Shown: positions 7,074 through 17,192 of the stretch, one piece after another | How positions within the stretch are numbered: position 1 is the stretch's first letter | Layout: each line of letters starts with the position of its first letter | Assembly: GCF_008369195.1 (NCBI RefSeq) | Contig: NZ_VOBC01000001.1 | Span: forward strand, 434,001 to 498,000 | DNA: 64,000 bases | From: Sporosarcina sp. ANT_H38 | GTDB lineage: Bacteria; Bacillota; Bacilli; Bacillales_A; Planococcaceae | Direction of reading: 5' to 3' | The notes under the pieces: model-generated | Database searches by the model: none | Told to the model about the DNA's origin: nothing | The model's input: the letters and a program-made list of their open reading frames with translations, nothing else | Translations under genes and position numbers: made by a program

Positions 7074-8087
7074 ATGACAATGAAACGATGGATCGCAATC
7101 ATCGTCGCTGCAGCACTTGTTTTTGTGTCAGTGGGTATTAATTCGTTATCGTACATATTTACGAGGGATTTCAACGGGTTCTTTGAAGAAATGATGGCTA
7201 CATCAGCTTCGGGGTTTGAAGAAGCGATTATTGAGGAAGGAACCGGTAATGACAAAATCGCCGTTCTTTCACTTAATGGTGTTATCCAAGACTTAGGTGA
7301 CACGTCATCCCTTTTCCAATCTTCGGGCTATAATCATCAATATTTCATGAATCAGCTGTCGGCGATTCTTGAGGATGCGGATGTAAAAGGCGTTGTTCTT
7401 GAGGTGAATTCACCTGGTGGTGGAGTTGTTGAATCAGCAGATATTTATGATGCACTCCGAATGATTCAAGTAGAAAAAGAAATTCCGCTATATGTTTCGA
7501 TGGGCGGGATGGCTGCTTCAGGTGGTTATTATGTGTCAGCCTCGGCAGATAAGATATTTGTTAATCCTGAAACAATTACAGGCTCGATTGGAGTTATTAT
7601 GGAAAGTGTCAACTATGCGAAACTTGCTGAAAAATACGGTATTGACTTCAATACTATTAAGACGGGTCCTTACAAAGATATTATGAGTGGATCACGTGAG
7701 ATGAAAGACGATGAGCGTGTAATGCTTCAGGAGATGATAAATGACTCCTATGAGCGCTTCGTCGATATTATCGAGGAAGGCCGCGGAATGACGGAAGCTG
7801 AAGTGAAAAAAGTGGCGGATGGCCGTATCATGAACGGACGTCAGGCAATCGAAGCTGGACTTGCAGATGAAACAGGCAAGGCTGGTGATGTTATCGCTGG
7901 GATGAAAGAAGATTTTAATCTTCAAGATGCCACTGTCTTTGAGTATGCGTCCCTTGATAGCTGGACTTCAATGCTCGGAGTGAAAGCTGAAAGTATGTTT
8001 GGCGGCAATATTGAGTCTGAACTAATTGGTAAGTTATTAAACGATTATAATGCACCAAGGATGATGTATTTGTATGGTGAAAAATAA
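7074..8087 (+). CDS. sppA: signal peptide peptidase SppA
   Basis: This membrane-anchored serine protease of 337 residues degrades cleaved signal peptides at the outer face of the membrane. One N-terminal transmembrane segment (about residues 4-24) leads into the S49 peptidase fold. The nucleophile is Ser149 in GGMAASGGYYVSA and the general base Lys201 in KTGPYKDIM. The ATG at 7074 is chosen because aaaaaggagga (7056-7065) precedes it; an ATG at 7053 would overlap that site. The RDD-protein gene follows 13 bp later, so the two are probably co-transcribed, as sppA-yteJ in B. subtilis. Confidence 0.95.
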   Translation: MTMKRWIAIIVAAALVFVSVGINSLSYIFTRDFNGFFEEMMATSASGFEEAIIEEGTGNDKIAVLSLNGVIQDLGDTSSLFQSSGYNHQYFMNQLSAILEDADVKGVVLEVNSPGGGVVESADIYDALRMIQVEKEIPLYVSMGGMAASGGYYVSASADKIFVNPETITGSIGVIMESVNYAKLAEKYGIDFNTIKTGPYKDIMSGSREMKDDERVMLQEMINDSYERFVDIIEEGRGMTEAEVKKVADGRIMNGRQAIEAGLADETGKAGDVIAGMKEDFNLQDATVFEYASLDSWTSMLGVKAESMFGGNIESELIGKLLNDYNAPRMMYLYGEK

Positions 8088-8100
8088 GGAGGGCTAGCGA

Positions 8101-8694
8101 ATGTCGGAAAATATTGAACAACAACCGAATCTAACGGGAAATCCCGCAGCTGAAGCGATGCCTATTCCGGATTATGAGACAATAGAAACTGAGCATTATC
8201 GGGCAAAATATGCGGGTTTCTGGACGCGACTATGGGCATATGCAATTGATCTTCTTGTTCTATCAGCAATAAGTGGAATTATCATCAAACCGATTTTCAG
8301 AGTTGCGGGTTGGGAAATTACAAATCCCTCTTTCTTCTTGTTCAGCACCTATAAAGTTACGATTCTTATTTTGCTGTTGCTTTACTTCGCGCTGATGACA
8401 AAGTACTTACAGCAGACTGTTGGGAAAATGATTATGGGCATAAGAGTAGTTGCAAAAGACGGAGGCAAGCTTTCATGGGGGGCTGTCATTTTTCGTGAAA
8501 TTATAGGGAGATTCATATCGAAAATGCTTGTTATCCCCTATTTTTTGGTTATATTTACAAGGAGAAAAGAAGCATTACATGACTTGTTCGCAGATACTGT
8601 TGTCGAACATGAGCATTCTTATGAAAAAGAAATACGTGTAGATTACCATAAACGGATTGAGGGACAACAGTTGCCAGAGGGTACTATCATTTAG
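8101..8694 (+). CDS. yteJ: RDD-family membrane protein (YteJ-like)
   Basis: This 197-residue protein has a 35-residue hydrophilic N-terminus. The RDD domain then begins at AKYAGFWTRLWAYAIDLLVL, where conserved Arg and Asp residues give the family its name. Three hydrophobic segments follow, ending in a charged C-terminus (RRKEALHDLFADTVV is the conserved exit). Function is not settled; in B. subtilis SppA and YteJ act together in lantibiotic resistance, as I recall. It starts 13 bp after sppA with ggagggc as Shine-Dalgarno, consistent with an operon. Confidence 0.85.
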   Translation: MSENIEQQPNLTGNPAAEAMPIPDYETIETEHYRAKYAGFWTRLWAYAIDLLVLSAISGIIIKPIFRVAGWEITNPSFFLFSTYKVTILILLLLYFALMTKYLQQTVGKMIMGIRVVAKDGGKLSWGAVIFREIIGRFISKMLVIPYFLVIFTRRKEALHDLFADTVVEHEHSYEKEIRVDYHKRIEGQQLPEGTII

Positions 8695-8724
8695 TAAGAT
8701 AGAATTAGAAGAGGAGGCGTCTTA

Positions 8725-9231
8725 ATGGCTAACGTTACATTCAAGAACAATCCTGTTACATTGCTTGGAAAAGAAGTTGCAGTAGGTGATACAGCGCAAG
8801 ATTTCACAGTACTTGCTAACGATTTGAGTCCGGTGACACTCGCCGATTCTAAAGGGAAAATCAGGCTTATTAGTGTGATTCCTTCAATTGATACGGGTGT
8901 CTGTTCAACGCAGACGCGTAAATTTAACGAGGAAGCTTCTTCTCTTGGCGATGACGTTCAAGTGTTGACGATTTCTGCCGATCTTCCTTTTGCACAAGCA
9001 AGATGGTGTGCAGCTGAAGGTATTGCGAATCTACAAACATTATCCGATCATCGGGATCTTTCATTTGGAGAAGCGTACGGCGTTGTAATGAAAGAACTCC
9101 GTTTGCTTGCACGTTCTGTCTTTGTTATCGATAAAGATGATAAAGTGACTTATGTTGAGTATGTCGGTGAAGGCACAGACCATCCTGACTACGAAAAAGC
9201 AATTTTAGCGGTAAAAGAATTAACAAAGTAA
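8725..9231 (+). CDS. tpx: thiol peroxidase Tpx
   Basis: This 168-residue atypical 2-Cys peroxiredoxin reduces H2O2 and organic peroxides using thioredoxin. The peroxidatic Cys60 is in PSIDTGVC and the resolving Cys95 in ARWCAAEG, spaced as in E. coli Tpx. Length and start match the family, and gaggaggcg precedes the ATG at 8725. It lies 30 bp after yteJ and is followed by a terminator. B. subtilis has ytfI and ytfJ between yteJ and tpx; they are absent here. Confidence 0.95.
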   Translation: MANVTFKNNPVTLLGKEVAVGDTAQDFTVLANDLSPVTLADSKGKIRLISVIPSIDTGVCSTQTRKFNEEASSLGDDVQVLTISADLPFAQARWCAAEGIANLQTLSDHRDLSFGEAYGVVMKELRLLARSVFVIDKDDKVTYVEYVGEGTDHPDYEKAILAVKELTK

Positions 9232-9246
9232 ATACAAAATAATAAT

Positions 9247-9274
9247 AAAACCCACTCCGAAACGGGTGGGTTTT
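9247..9274 (+). terminator. terminator after tpx
   Basis: A 10-bp stem (9247-9256 with 9265-9274, one G-T pair) has an 8-nt loop and ends in tttt. Confidence 0.75.
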
Positions 9275-9294
9275 GTCAGTTGAGGGATAAATTC

Positions 9295-10206
9295 ATGACA
9301 ACAAATACAGAAAAAATATTTTCATTCATTGATACATTTGCAGATTCTACGGAAATGATTTACCTAGAAGCGATTATCGAAATTTGCCAAAAGTGGCTTT
9401 CAGGGGAATCGCAGCCAATGGTATCGGATACAGTTACTAAAGAGGATATTCGCAGAGGTATCCAGCTAGCAGTCCTGAAGGGGATGAAGCAAAATGTACA
9501 GCCTAACCACCAGATGACTCCGGACTCAATTGGGATGCTCATTGGCCATATCGCTGGTAAATTAGTGAAGGGTGAACAAGGCGTTACACTTCTAGATCCT
9601 GCAGCAGGGACAGGTAATCTTCTGTATACAGTTATGAACACAATCGGGAACGATGTCACGGCAACTGCAATTGAAATTGATGATTTGTTAGTTAGATTGT
9701 CTGCTGTAACTGCGGAATTACTTGAACACCCTGTCGTGTTCTATGTCCAGGATGCACTCCGGCCGTTATTTGTCGATCCAGTCGATATCGCTGTAAGCGA
9801 TTTGCCAGTCGGGTTTTATCCGGATGATGAAAATGCGCTCAATTTTGAATTGATGCCTGTAGAAGGACATGCTTATGCACATCATTTATTCCTTGAACAA
9901 TCAATGAAACATACGAAACCTGGTGGACACGGCGTATTCATCATACCAGCGAATTTGTTTGAGTCTGACCAATCGCTCACATTGCACCCATATTTGAAAA
10001 AACAAACGAATATCCGTGCAATCATTCAACTGCCTGATTCACTGTTCAAAAATGTAATACATGCAAAGAGTATTTTAATCTTGCAAAAACCTTTCCCTGA
10101 AAAGAAAGTGTCACACGATGTCCTTCTTGCGAAAGTGCCTAATATGACGGACAAGCATGCAATGGCCCTGTTCCTTCAGAAAATCGATATTTGGGCTACT
10201 GAATAA
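9295..10206 (+). CDS. ytxK: class I SAM-dependent methyltransferase, YtxK family
   Basis: This 303-residue protein resembles the N6-adenine methyltransferase domain of type I restriction systems. Motif I is TLLDPAAGTGNLLYTV, and the catalytic loop is SDLPVGFYPDD in place of NPPF/Y, as in YtxK homologues. No specificity or restriction subunit is nearby, so it is a solitary housekeeping protein and not part of a restriction system. I place the start at the ATG at 9295, eight bases after tgaggg; a TTG at 9280 overlaps that site. It sits upstream of ackA as in B. subtilis. The substrate is unknown to me. Confidence 0.85.
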   Translation: MTTNTEKIFSFIDTFADSTEMIYLEAIIEICQKWLSGESQPMVSDTVTKEDIRRGIQLAVLKGMKQNVQPNHQMTPDSIGMLIGHIAGKLVKGEQGVTLLDPAAGTGNLLYTVMNTIGNDVTATAIEIDDLLVRLSAVTAELLEHPVVFYVQDALRPLFVDPVDIAVSDLPVGFYPDDENALNFELMPVEGHAYAHHLFLEQSMKHTKPGGHGVFIIPANLFESDQSLTLHPYLKKQTNIRAIIQLPDSLFKNVIHAKSILILQKPFPEKKVSHDVLLAKVPNMTDKHAMALFLQKIDIWATE

Positions 10207-10285
10207 AGAGTTAATCTAGACTCGTGGGCTAGCTAAGTGTTTAGATTTGTCGGTTAAAGAAATTAGTTTAAAAGGAGCGCTTTAT

Positions 10286-11476
10286 ATGCGGAACATTTTA
10301 GCGATAAATGCTGGAAGTTCGTCCTTGAAGTTTCAGCTTCTCCAGATGCCCGAAGAGAACATAACGGCAAAAGGGCAAATTGACCGAATTGGTCTTTCAG
10401 AATCGGTTTTCATTATGAAGTTCAAACAAGGCAGAGTGAAAAAAAGTCAAGTTATACAAAATCATACCGAAGCTGTAGCCATGCTTCTAAAGGTGCTAAT
10501 CAGTGAAGGGGTCGTTGGTTCATTCGATGAAATTGATGGAATAGGTCACCGTGTTGTTCATGGTGGCGAAGTTTTCAGCGATGCCGTACTCATCAATGAT
10601 GATATAATCGAAATCCTTGAGGGACTATCAAATCTTGCGCCACTTCATAATCCGGCAAACATTGTTGGTATTAAAGAATTTAGTAAAGCGTTACCCAATG
10701 TACCAGCTATTGCAGTTTTTGACACGGCTTTTCATCAAACGATGCCGGAAAGTTCTTTTCTGTATCCGTTACCTTACGAGTATTATGAAAAATATGGCAT
10801 ACGGAAATACGGTTTTCACGGCACAAGCCATAAGTATGTAACAGAACGTGCTGCGAAACTGTTGAATCGGCCATTAGGAGACACAAGGCTTATCTCTTGC
10901 CATTTAGGAAACGGTGCAAGTATAGCAGCTGTAGAGGGCGGGAAATCGCTCGATACGTCGATGGGTTTTACACCTCTAGCGGGAGTGACGATGGGAACGC
11001 GTTCAGGCAATATTGACCCGGCACTCATTCCTTATATTATGGAGCAGGCGGACAAAACCGTTGAGGAAGTACTTGAGGTTTTGAATAAACAATCAGGATT
11101 GCTTGCTATTTCAGGATTTTCAAGCGATTTACGTGACATTGAAATCGAAGCATCAAAAGGGAATGCGCGAGCGCAATTGGCCTTAGATGTTTTTGCAGAT
11201 CGAATTCATAAATACATTGGTTCGTATGCAGCAAGGATGGGCGGTGTAGATGCGATTATCTTTACGGCTGGTATCGGTGAAAACAGTAATGTAATTCGCG
11301 AGAAAGTGTTAAAGGGCCTTGAGTTCATGGGAGTTTACTTCGACCCGGATTTGAATGACATCAGGGGAAAGGAAATACATATCAGCTTCCCTTATTCTCC
11401 GGTTAAAGTGCTAGTCATTCCGACCAATGAAGAGGTAATGATCGCCCGCGATACCATGCGTGTAGCGAAGTTGTAA
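10286..11476 (+). CDS. ackA: acetate kinase
   Basis: AckA (396 residues) interconverts acetyl phosphate plus ADP with acetate plus ATP, the last step of overflow acetate production. The ASKHA signature NAGSSSLKF is at residues 7-15. Further on are [28 protein letters not shown], and the nucleotide loop [20 protein letters not shown]. The ATG at 10286 follows aaaggagcg. It is flanked by ytxK upstream and a bidirectional terminator downstream. I found no convincing cre site in the 80-bp upstream gap, although B. subtilis ackA is CcpA-activated. Confidence 0.96.
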   Translation: MRNILAINAGSSSLKFQLLQMPEENITAKGQIDRIGLSESVFIMKFKQGRVKKSQVIQNHTEAVAMLLKVLISEGVVGSFDEIDGIGHRVVHGGEVFSDAVLINDDIIEILEGLSNLAPLHNPANIVGIKEFSKALPNVPAIAVFDTAFHQTMPESSFLYPLPYEYYEKYGIRKYGFHGTSHKYVTERAAKLLNRPLGDTRLISCHLGNGASIAAVEGGKSLDTSMGFTPLAGVTMGTRSGNIDPALIPYIMEQADKTVEEVLEVLNKQSGLLAISGFSSDLRDIEIEASKGNARAQLALDVFADRIHKYIGSYAARMGGVDAIIFTAGIGENSNVIREKVLKGLEFMGVYFDPDLNDIRGKEIHISFPYSPVKVLVIPTNEEVMIARDTMRVAKL

Positions 11477-11502
11477 AGCAGGCAGTAAACCTAGGTACTA
11501 TA

Positions 11503-11541
11503 AAAAAGAGTTGCCACAAGAATATTGTGGCAACTCTTTTT
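11503..11541. terminator. bidirectional terminator between ackA and the universal stress gene
   Basis: A perfect 17-bp stem (11503-11519 with 11525-11541) has A- and T-rich ends on both sides, between convergent genes. Confidence 0.88.
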
Positions 11542-11542
11542 G

Positions 11543-11995
11543 TTATTTTAATGCTTCAGGAGTCCGAATGACGAGGACATCACATTTTGCAGAACGGACA
11601 ATGTTTTCGGATACACTACCAATTAGGAAACGTTCCACCATATTTAAACCAGTTGCTCCGCAAATGATAAGATCTGCTTCTAGTTTTTTCGAAAGATCAC
11701 GTGAAATCATTGTCTTCGGTGAACCATATTCAACGATGACGTTAACATGCAGTAAGCCAGCCTTTTCGGCTTCCAATTTGTAGTTGTTTAATAATTCTTC
11801 TGCGAATTTCTGCGCCCTTTCGGCAACCGACCGATCATAAGCTTCCACCGCAGCATATGAGCGCGTATCGATGATGTTAATCAAATTTAATGTAGCTTCG
11901 TTTCTGTCAGCAATTGCCACAGCTTTTTTAAAAGCCCACTCTGATTCCTTTGATCCGTCCACCGCAACAAGAATTTGTTTGTATACTAATGTCAT
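11543..11995 (-). CDS. universal stress protein (UspA family)
   Basis: This 150-residue single-domain Usp begins with the conserved strand YKQILVAVDGS and ends in CDVLVIRTP. The ATP-binding signature G-x2-G-x9-G-S is present as GATGLNMVERFLIGS near residue 115. Members of this ATP-binding subtype support survival under stasis or energy limitation. It lies between ackA and ald, the same neighbourhood as in staphylococci. The reverse-strand start at 11995 follows ggatggag. Confidence 0.92.
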   Translation of the reverse strand: MTLVYKQILVAVDGSKESEWAFKKAVAIADRNEATLNLINIIDTRSYAAVEAYDRSVAERAQKFAEELLNNYKLEAEKAGLLHVNVIVEYGSPKTMISRDLSKKLEADLIICGATGLNMVERFLIGSVSENIVRSAKCDVLVIRTPEALK

Positions 11996-12233
11996 TTATC
12001 TCACTCCATCCTTAGATTGGTATACTTACTTATTTCGAGAAAAAAGGAAAAAACCCTTTTAAAACTCAAAAAAATGATTAATAGTTTTAATTTCGGTAAA
12101 ATACGTATGTTTTTGAGTGGAAGCATGAAAGATTTGTCGAATGATAAGATTTATTACGGACAGAATATTTGGCGAATTGATAAATTAGAGCACAAATCAT
12201 TACTATCTGATAATATTAAAAATAGATTGGTCC

Positions 12234-12384
12234 GGATAAGAGTTTATCCCGCATTAACAGGCAGTATAATCCCACTTCAAGTCTTTGAGGACATGAAGTG
12301 GGGGCAACTGCCCGTAAAATCCCAAATGGTTAAACTAACAATCAGTGGGGGATGAAGAATCCTCCCACTGATTGTTAGTTTAAC
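12234..12384 (+). other. three-hairpin structured element upstream of ald
   Basis: Three stems follow each other. The first is ggataa/ttatcc (12234-12249). The second is a composite stem with ggcagt/actgcc (12260-12265 with 12307-12312) closing around cccacttca/tgaagtggg (12271-12279 with 12294-12302). The third is a perfect 21-bp stem (12329-12349 with 12364-12384, 14-nt loop). It ends 48 bp before the ald start. It may be a structured RNA, an attenuator or a non-autonomous mobile element end; similar blocks may recur in related genomes, but I cannot verify that. The preceding 11996-12233 shows only AT-rich sequence. Confidence 0.6.
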
Positions 12385-12432
12385 TTTATCAAATGACCAA
12401 CTAACTAAAAGTTATCTTTAGGAGGAATCGTA

Positions 12433-13551
12433 ATGATTATTGGTGTCCCAAAAGAAGTGAAAAACAACGAAAATCGTGTCGCAATGACACCCGCAGGCGT
12501 TTTTAACTTAAAGTCAGCAGGTCATGAGGTTATCATTGAAAAAGGTGCGGGTCTAGGTTCAAGTTTTACGGACGAGGATTACACTAAAGCTGGCGCTAAA
12601 ATCGTTGCAACAGCAGAAGAAGCATGGAGTGCAAATATGGTAATGAAAGTAAAAGAACCAGTTGCTGCCGAATACGGTTATTTCAGTGAAGGGCTTATCT
12701 TGTTCACTTACTTGCACTTGGCACCTGAAGTGGAATTAACAAAAGCACTTCTTGACAATAAAGTTGTAGGGATTGCTTACGAAACAGTACAGCTTCCAAA
12801 CAACTCGTTGCCTCTTCTTGCTCCTATGAGTGAAGTTGCAGGTCGTATGGCTACACAAATTGGTGCACAATATTTACAACAAACAAATGGTGGTAAAGGT
12901 ATTCTGTTGAGTGGTGTACCGGGCGTTTCACGCGGTCACGTAACCGTTATCGGTGGTGGGCAAGCTGGAACAAATGCTGCTCGTATTGCAGTTGGAATGG
13001 GTGCAAAAGTAACTGTTCTTGACTTGTCAGTCGATCGTCTGCGTCAATTGGACGAAATCTTCGGCAATGATATCCAGACACTCGTTTCAAATCCATTCAA
13101 TATTGCTGAGTCTGTCAAAGATGCGGATCTTGTTGTCGGGGCTGTTTTGATACCGGGAGCGAGAGCACCGAAACTTGTTTCAGAAGAGATGGTTAAATCT
13201 ATGAAGCCTGGATCTGTTCTTGTAGACATAGCAATCGATCAAGGCGGTATCTTTGCGACATCCGATCGTGTAACTACTCATGATGAGCCAACTTATGTGA
13301 AACATGGCGTTGTTCACTACGCAGTAGCGAATATGCCAGGTGCAGTTCCACAAACTTCAACGACAGCATTAACGAACGTTACAGTTCCTTATGCACTTCA
13401 AATAGCGAACAAAGGCTACAAACAAGCTTGCCTGGATAATGTTTCTCTTCAAAATGGCATTAACACATTGGATGGGCATGTTACTTATAAAGCTGTAGCA
13501 GATGCTCAAGGTGTTGAATATGTATCCGCTGAAATGCTATTAAATCAATAA
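12433..13551 (+). CDS. ald: alanine dehydrogenase
   Basis: Ald (372 residues) is the NAD-dependent enzyme that deaminates L-alanine to pyruvate and ammonia; in spore formers it supports sporulation and growth on alanine. Substrate-binding residues are visible: Arg15 (NNENRVAM), Lys74 (MKVKEP) and His95 (YLHLAPE). The Rossmann motif [19 protein letters not shown] follows around residue 172, with DIAIDQGG near 268. The ATG at 12433 follows taggaggaat. It is a single-gene unit between the structured element and a terminator. Confidence 0.96.
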   Translation: MIIGVPKEVKNNENRVAMTPAGVFNLKSAGHEVIIEKGAGLGSSFTDEDYTKAGAKIVATAEEAWSANMVMKVKEPVAAEYGYFSEGLILFTYLHLAPEVELTKALLDNKVVGIAYETVQLPNNSLPLLAPMSEVAGRMATQIGAQYLQQTNGGKGILLSGVPGVSRGHVTVIGGGQAGTNAARIAVGMGAKVTVLDLSVDRLRQLDEIFGNDIQTLVSNPFNIAESVKDADLVVGAVLIPGARAPKLVSEEMVKSMKPGSVLVDIAIDQGGIFATSDRVTTHDEPTYVKHGVVHYAVANMPGAVPQTSTTALTNVTVPYALQIANKGYKQACLDNVSLQNGINTLDGHVTYKAVADAQGVEYVSAEMLLNQ

Positions 13552-13560
13552 TTAATAAAG

Positions 13561-13600
13561 AAAAGGCTGTCCACACATGTTATGGTGTGGGCAGCCTTTT
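13561..13600. terminator. terminator between ald and the M24 peptidase gene
   Basis: A 16-bp stem (13561-13576 with 13585-13600, one wobble pair) has T-rich flanks; the genes on either side converge. No gene is seen in 13602-13723. Confidence 0.85.
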
Positions 13601-13723
13601 TATGCTTAAAGAGGATCGATTACACTTTTTGACTTTTTTCGGAGATTTGGAAATCTAGCATTATGGATAAGTTGTAACATAGAAATTACAAATCTAGATT
13701 CTGGTCTCTTTGAGCTTTTGTTA

Positions 13724-14821
13724 TTAGGGCTGAATAATCTGCAATTCTTTAGGGAACTTCGTTAATACTTCGACGCCATCAGCTGTTACGACAACATCAT
13801 CTTCAATTCGTACGCCCGTGATTGCAGAATTATAAATACCTGGCTCGATTGTGAAGACCATACCTTCTTTGAGAGCAAATTCGTTTGTACCCGTCATAGA
13901 TGGGAATTCATGAACCGAAATCCCGAGTCCGTGACCAACACGGTGTGTGAAATACTCGCCGTATCCTGCTTCGGAAATCACATCACGAGCAGCTTTATCA
14001 ATGTCCATAGCCTTAACGCCGGGACGCACCAAATCGACAGCAGCCTGCTCTGCTTTTCTGACCGTTTCATAAACTTCGCGCATTGCTTCCGTAGGTTCAC
14101 CGAACGCAACTGTCCGTGTAATATCGGAACAGTAGCCGTTATAGACGACGCCTAGATCAAATAGGATGAAATCGCCTTTTTGGATTTTGCGGTCTCCAGG
14201 TGTACCGTGTGGAGATGCAGTTTTTGGGCCAGATAGAACCATCGTATCGAACGACATTTTCTGAACACCTTTTTTCTTCATTTCAAACTCAATTGCCATA
14301 AGAATCTCAAGCTCAGTTTTTCCTTCAGCGATTTCTTTGCAACCAACTTCAATTGCATAATCAGCTAGTTCGGCAGCGATACGTAAGTTTTTAAGTTCAT
14401 CTTCGCTTTTAATATTCCGCATGCCATTTAATTGTTCATCAAGACGGACGAATTTAGCATCTGCAAACAATTCATCCATCCGCTCTAAACGTTCAACTGT
14501 TAAATGAGACTTCTCAATTGCGATTGTGGCAGGGAGATCTCCTCGCTTACGGACCGTTTCCATGACAATATCCCAAGCATCGTCTGTATCTTCGTGTCCA
14601 ACCGCTTCAAAAGTCCAGCCAGCTGCTTTTACATCGGGAACTTCCATCAAAGGACAAATAACAAATGGTTCTGCATCTTTAAATACCATAACGCCTAGAA
14701 GACGTTCATGCGGGTCGCTGTGGAATCCCGATACGTAAAATACGTTATCTGGTGTAGTTATAAATGCTGCGTCAAAGTTTTCTTTCTGTAAAAACTGTTG
14801 TATTTCTTTAACTTTACTCAT
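13724..14821 (-). CDS. M24-family Xaa-Pro peptidase
   Basis: This 365-residue cytosolic metallopeptidase has a creatinase-like N-terminal domain (about 1-130) and a pita-bread catalytic domain. The dinuclear metal ligands can be read: Asp in [17 protein letters not shown] (two Asp), His in [11 protein letters not shown], Glu in FTIEPGIY, and Glu in VRIEDDVVV. Such enzymes cleave peptides with proline in the second position. A reverse-strand start follows aggaggcg, and an extended -10 (TGTTATAAT) lies around 14848-14856. It is divergent from ytkL. Dipeptidase and aminopeptidase types cannot be told apart here. Confidence 0.9.
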   Translation of the reverse strand: MSKVKEIQQFLQKENFDAAFITTPDNVFYVSGFHSDPHERLLGVMVFKDAEPFVICPLMEVPDVKAAGWTFEAVGHEDTDDAWDIVMETVRKRGDLPATIAIEKSHLTVERLERMDELFADAKFVRLDEQLNGMRNIKSEDELKNLRIAAELADYAIEVGCKEIAEGKTELEILMAIEFEMKKKGVQKMSFDTMVLSGPKTASPHGTPGDRKIQKGDFILFDLGVVYNGYCSDITRTVAFGEPTEAMREVYETVRKAEQAAVDLVRPGVKAMDIDKAARDVISEAGYGEYFTHRVGHGLGISVHEFPSMTGTNEFALKEGMVFTIEPGIYNSAITGVRIEDDVVVTADGVEVLTKFPKELQIIQP

Positions 14822-14927
14822 ATTAACGCCTCCTATTGTAACTGCAACTATTATAACAAAAAAGAGGGTTTTTGGGTTGTATATCGAAATTTGTCTTATG
14901 AAGATAAAAAATGGAGGAGATATTTCA

Positions 14928-15608
14928 ATGCAAATTTCATACCATGGACATTCGATTGTAAAAATGAAAACAGGTAACTACACAATTCTCATCGACCCGT
15001 TCATTACGGGAAATAAGCTTACTGATCTTGAGGTGGAAAATGAAAAACCAGATGTTATTTTATTAACACATGGACATAATGATCACGTCGGCGATACGGT
15101 CGCAATTGCGAAAGCATGTGACGCACTTGTCATAGCACCAGTTGAACTTGCTGATTATCTGGGGTGGCAAGGAGTACGAACGCACGGTATGAATATTGGA
15201 GGAGCTTGCAAGTTTGAATTCGGAACAGTGAAATATACGCAAGCGTTTCACAGCTCGTCGTACACGACTGAGGATAACGAAATCATCTATACAGGTATGC
15301 CAGCGGGTATTTTATTTATGGCGGAAGGTAAGACCATTTATCACGCGGGGGATACGTCGCTTTTCGGTGATATGGAGTTGATTGGAAAGCGCCACCAAAT
15401 CGAAGTCGCCTTCGTCCCAATTGGTGATAATTTTACGATGGGGCCACAAGACGCGGCGTATGCGGTTGAATTGCTCAATCCAAAACTTGCTGTGCCCATC
15501 CATTTCAATACATTCCCGCCGATTGAGCAGGATCCGGAAACGTTCAAATCGCTTGTGGAAGGACATGATGTGAAAATAATGAAAGTCGGGGAAGTATTGG
15601 AACTATAA
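14928..15608 (+). CDS. ytkL: metal-dependent hydrolase, UPF0173 (YtkL)
   Basis: This 226-residue protein has a metallo-beta-lactamase fold. The zinc motif HxHxDH appears as [10 protein letters not shown] near residue 52, followed by [18 protein letters not shown] and the late PIHFNTFPP. The natural substrate is unknown; the family is widespread in bacteria and archaea. The ATG at 14928 follows ggaggaga; an in-frame ATG at 14877 lacks a ribosome site. It lies directly upstream of ytoI, as in B. subtilis. Confidence 0.92.
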   Translation: MQISYHGHSIVKMKTGNYTILIDPFITGNKLTDLEVENEKPDVILLTHGHNDHVGDTVAIAKACDALVIAPVELADYLGWQGVRTHGMNIGGACKFEFGTVKYTQAFHSSSYTTEDNEIIYTGMPAGILFMAEGKTIYHAGDTSLFGDMELIGKRHQIEVAFVPIGDNFTMGPQDAAYAVELLNPKLAVPIHFNTFPPIEQDPETFKSLVEGHDVKIMKVGEVLEL

Positions 15609-15730
15609 AAGTCCTATGATAATTTTTTTTGAAATATCTTATCTGCTGCGTTTAGGCGCTCGGCTTGCGCTTTTGTTTAACCTTATGTGGTAGAATGGGC
15701 TTAAGGTCATGATAGAGAAAAGGTGAAGAC

Positions 15731-17038
15731 ATGGCGACAAAACATGAATTGATACTCAGTTATATCGAGGGGTTAGCTGTTGGCGAGAAAATTTCGGTCC
15801 GCCAAGTAGCGAAGGTGCTATCTGTCAGCGAAGGGACAGCTTACCGGGCTATTAAAGAAGCGGAAAATCAGAAACTCGTCAATACGATTGAACGTGTAGG
15901 GACAATCCGAATTGAGAAGAAAAAGAAAGAAAATATTGAACGGCTCACGTTTGCAGAAGTGCTTAACATTGTCGACGGACTGGTGATTGGCGGCCGTGGG
16001 GGATTACATAAGACGTTGACAAAATTTGTTATAGGTGCAATGCAATTGGATGACATGATGCGTTACATTGACGCGGGGAGTCTTTTGATTGTTGGAAACA
16101 GATTGAAAGCGCATGAAACAGCACTTCTTGCAGGTGCTGCGGTGTTGGTCACAGGAGGATTTGACACGTCTGATGAAGTGAAAAAGTTAGCTGATGAATT
16201 GGAATTACCAGTTATTTCGACGAGTTATGACACATTTACTGTTGCAACGATGTTGAATAGGGCAATCTATGATCAGCTGATTGAAAAAGAAATTTTGTTG
16301 GTGGAAGATATTTTGACGCCACTAACAGAAACAATTACACTTTCAGCAAAGGATCAGGTCACTCATTTTCATGAGGTGAATAATAAGACGTCCCATACTG
16401 GTTATCCAGTTATCGAGAAAAAGGGGAAACTTGTCGGCGTTATTACTTCACGTGATGCAATTGGCAAAATGGATGATGAATTGATTGAAAAAGTAATGAC
16501 ACGTCACCCGATAACCGTCACGGGAAAAACATCTGTTGCCTCAGCTGGTCATAGTATGATCTGGGAAGGTATTGATTTGTTGCCAGTCGTTTCAGATGCA
16601 GGGCTACTTGCTGGGATTATTAGTCGCCAAGATGTTCTAAAGGCGCTTCAAATGACTCAGCGTCAACCTCAGCAGGGTGAAACAATTGATGATATTATTA
16701 AAAATCAAATGAAAACCATACTCGAACAACCGGATACAGTTGAATTTACAGTTATCCCCCAGATGACGAACCAGTTAGGTTCTTTATCTTATGGAGCATT
16801 GACAACGCTTCTAACTGAAGCGGGAAACAGAGCCATCAAAATGCGGAAACGCGGGGAAAGTGTCCCGGAAAATATGTCGTTGTATTTTATTAAGCATGTC
16901 CAACTTGGCAGTGTAGTGGTCGTTGTTCCGAAGATCTTACATATGAGCAGAAGGTTCGTGAAAGTAGATTTCGATATACTAAGCGAATCTGACCTAGTTG
17001 CAAAGGCCATGATTATGTATCAACTGTTTGAACGGTAA
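15731..17038 (+). CDS. ytoI: DRTGG-CBS-hotdog domain regulator (YtoI)
   Basis: This 435-residue multidomain protein begins with a winged-helix-like N-terminus (about 1-65, VRQVAKVLSVSEGTAYRAIKEAE). A DRTGG-like domain follows (about 75-190), then two CBS repeats (about 195-310), which usually bind adenine nucleotides, and a C-terminal hotdog thioesterase-like domain (about 330-430). It may be a nucleotide-sensing DNA-binding protein; its role is not established to my knowledge. The ATG at 15731 follows aaaaggtg, and a possible extended -10 (TGGTAGAAT) lies at 15688-15696. Downstream, 17039-17161 holds an imperfect hairpin around 17084-17114. Confidence 0.88.
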   Translation: MATKHELILSYIEGLAVGEKISVRQVAKVLSVSEGTAYRAIKEAENQKLVNTIERVGTIRIEKKKKENIERLTFAEVLNIVDGLVIGGRGGLHKTLTKFVIGAMQLDDMMRYIDAGSLLIVGNRLKAHETALLAGAAVLVTGGFDTSDEVKKLADELELPVISTSYDTFTVATMLNRAIYDQLIEKEILLVEDILTPLTETITLSAKDQVTHFHEVNNKTSHTGYPVIEKKGKLVGVITSRDAIGKMDDELIEKVMTRHPITVTGKTSVASAGHSMIWEGIDLLPVVSDAGLLAGIISRQDVLKALQMTQRQPQQGETIDDIIKNQMKTILEQPDTVEFTVIPQMTNQLGSLSYGALTTLLTEAGNRAIKMRKRGESVPENMSLYFIKHVQLGSVVVVVPKILHMSRRFVKVDFDILSESDLVAKAMIMYQLFER

Positions 17039-17161
17039 TTTTAATTATGTAGATTAAATTAATTCATTCGAATAACGCTTCGGCGCTTAAGGGATGTTTC
17101 TAGCCCTGTAAGGCGCCAAATTAGGCTATATATCGAATTCGATACTTCAACATATATGGAC

Positions 17162-17192
17162 AAAAAAACTGATGCACATTTGCGCATCAGTT
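17162..17192 (-). terminator. terminator of ytpI
   Basis: The 9-bp stem aactgatgc/gcatcagtt (17167-17175 with 17184-17192) overlaps the ytpI stop codon and runs into seven T residues on the reverse strand (17162-17168). Confidence 0.8.

Noticed and set aside
9295..10206. A type I restriction-modification system
   Set aside because: The protein resembles the M subunit, but no S or R subunit is nearby and the gene is the conserved solitary ytxK.
10207..10285. A CcpA site or riboswitch before ackA
   Set aside because: No stretch matches the cre motif well and no stable structure is apparent.
12017..12355. A 112-codon plus-strand frame upstream of ald
   Set aside because: It has no ribosome site, the translation is not protein-like in its first half, and its second half runs through the three-hairpin element.
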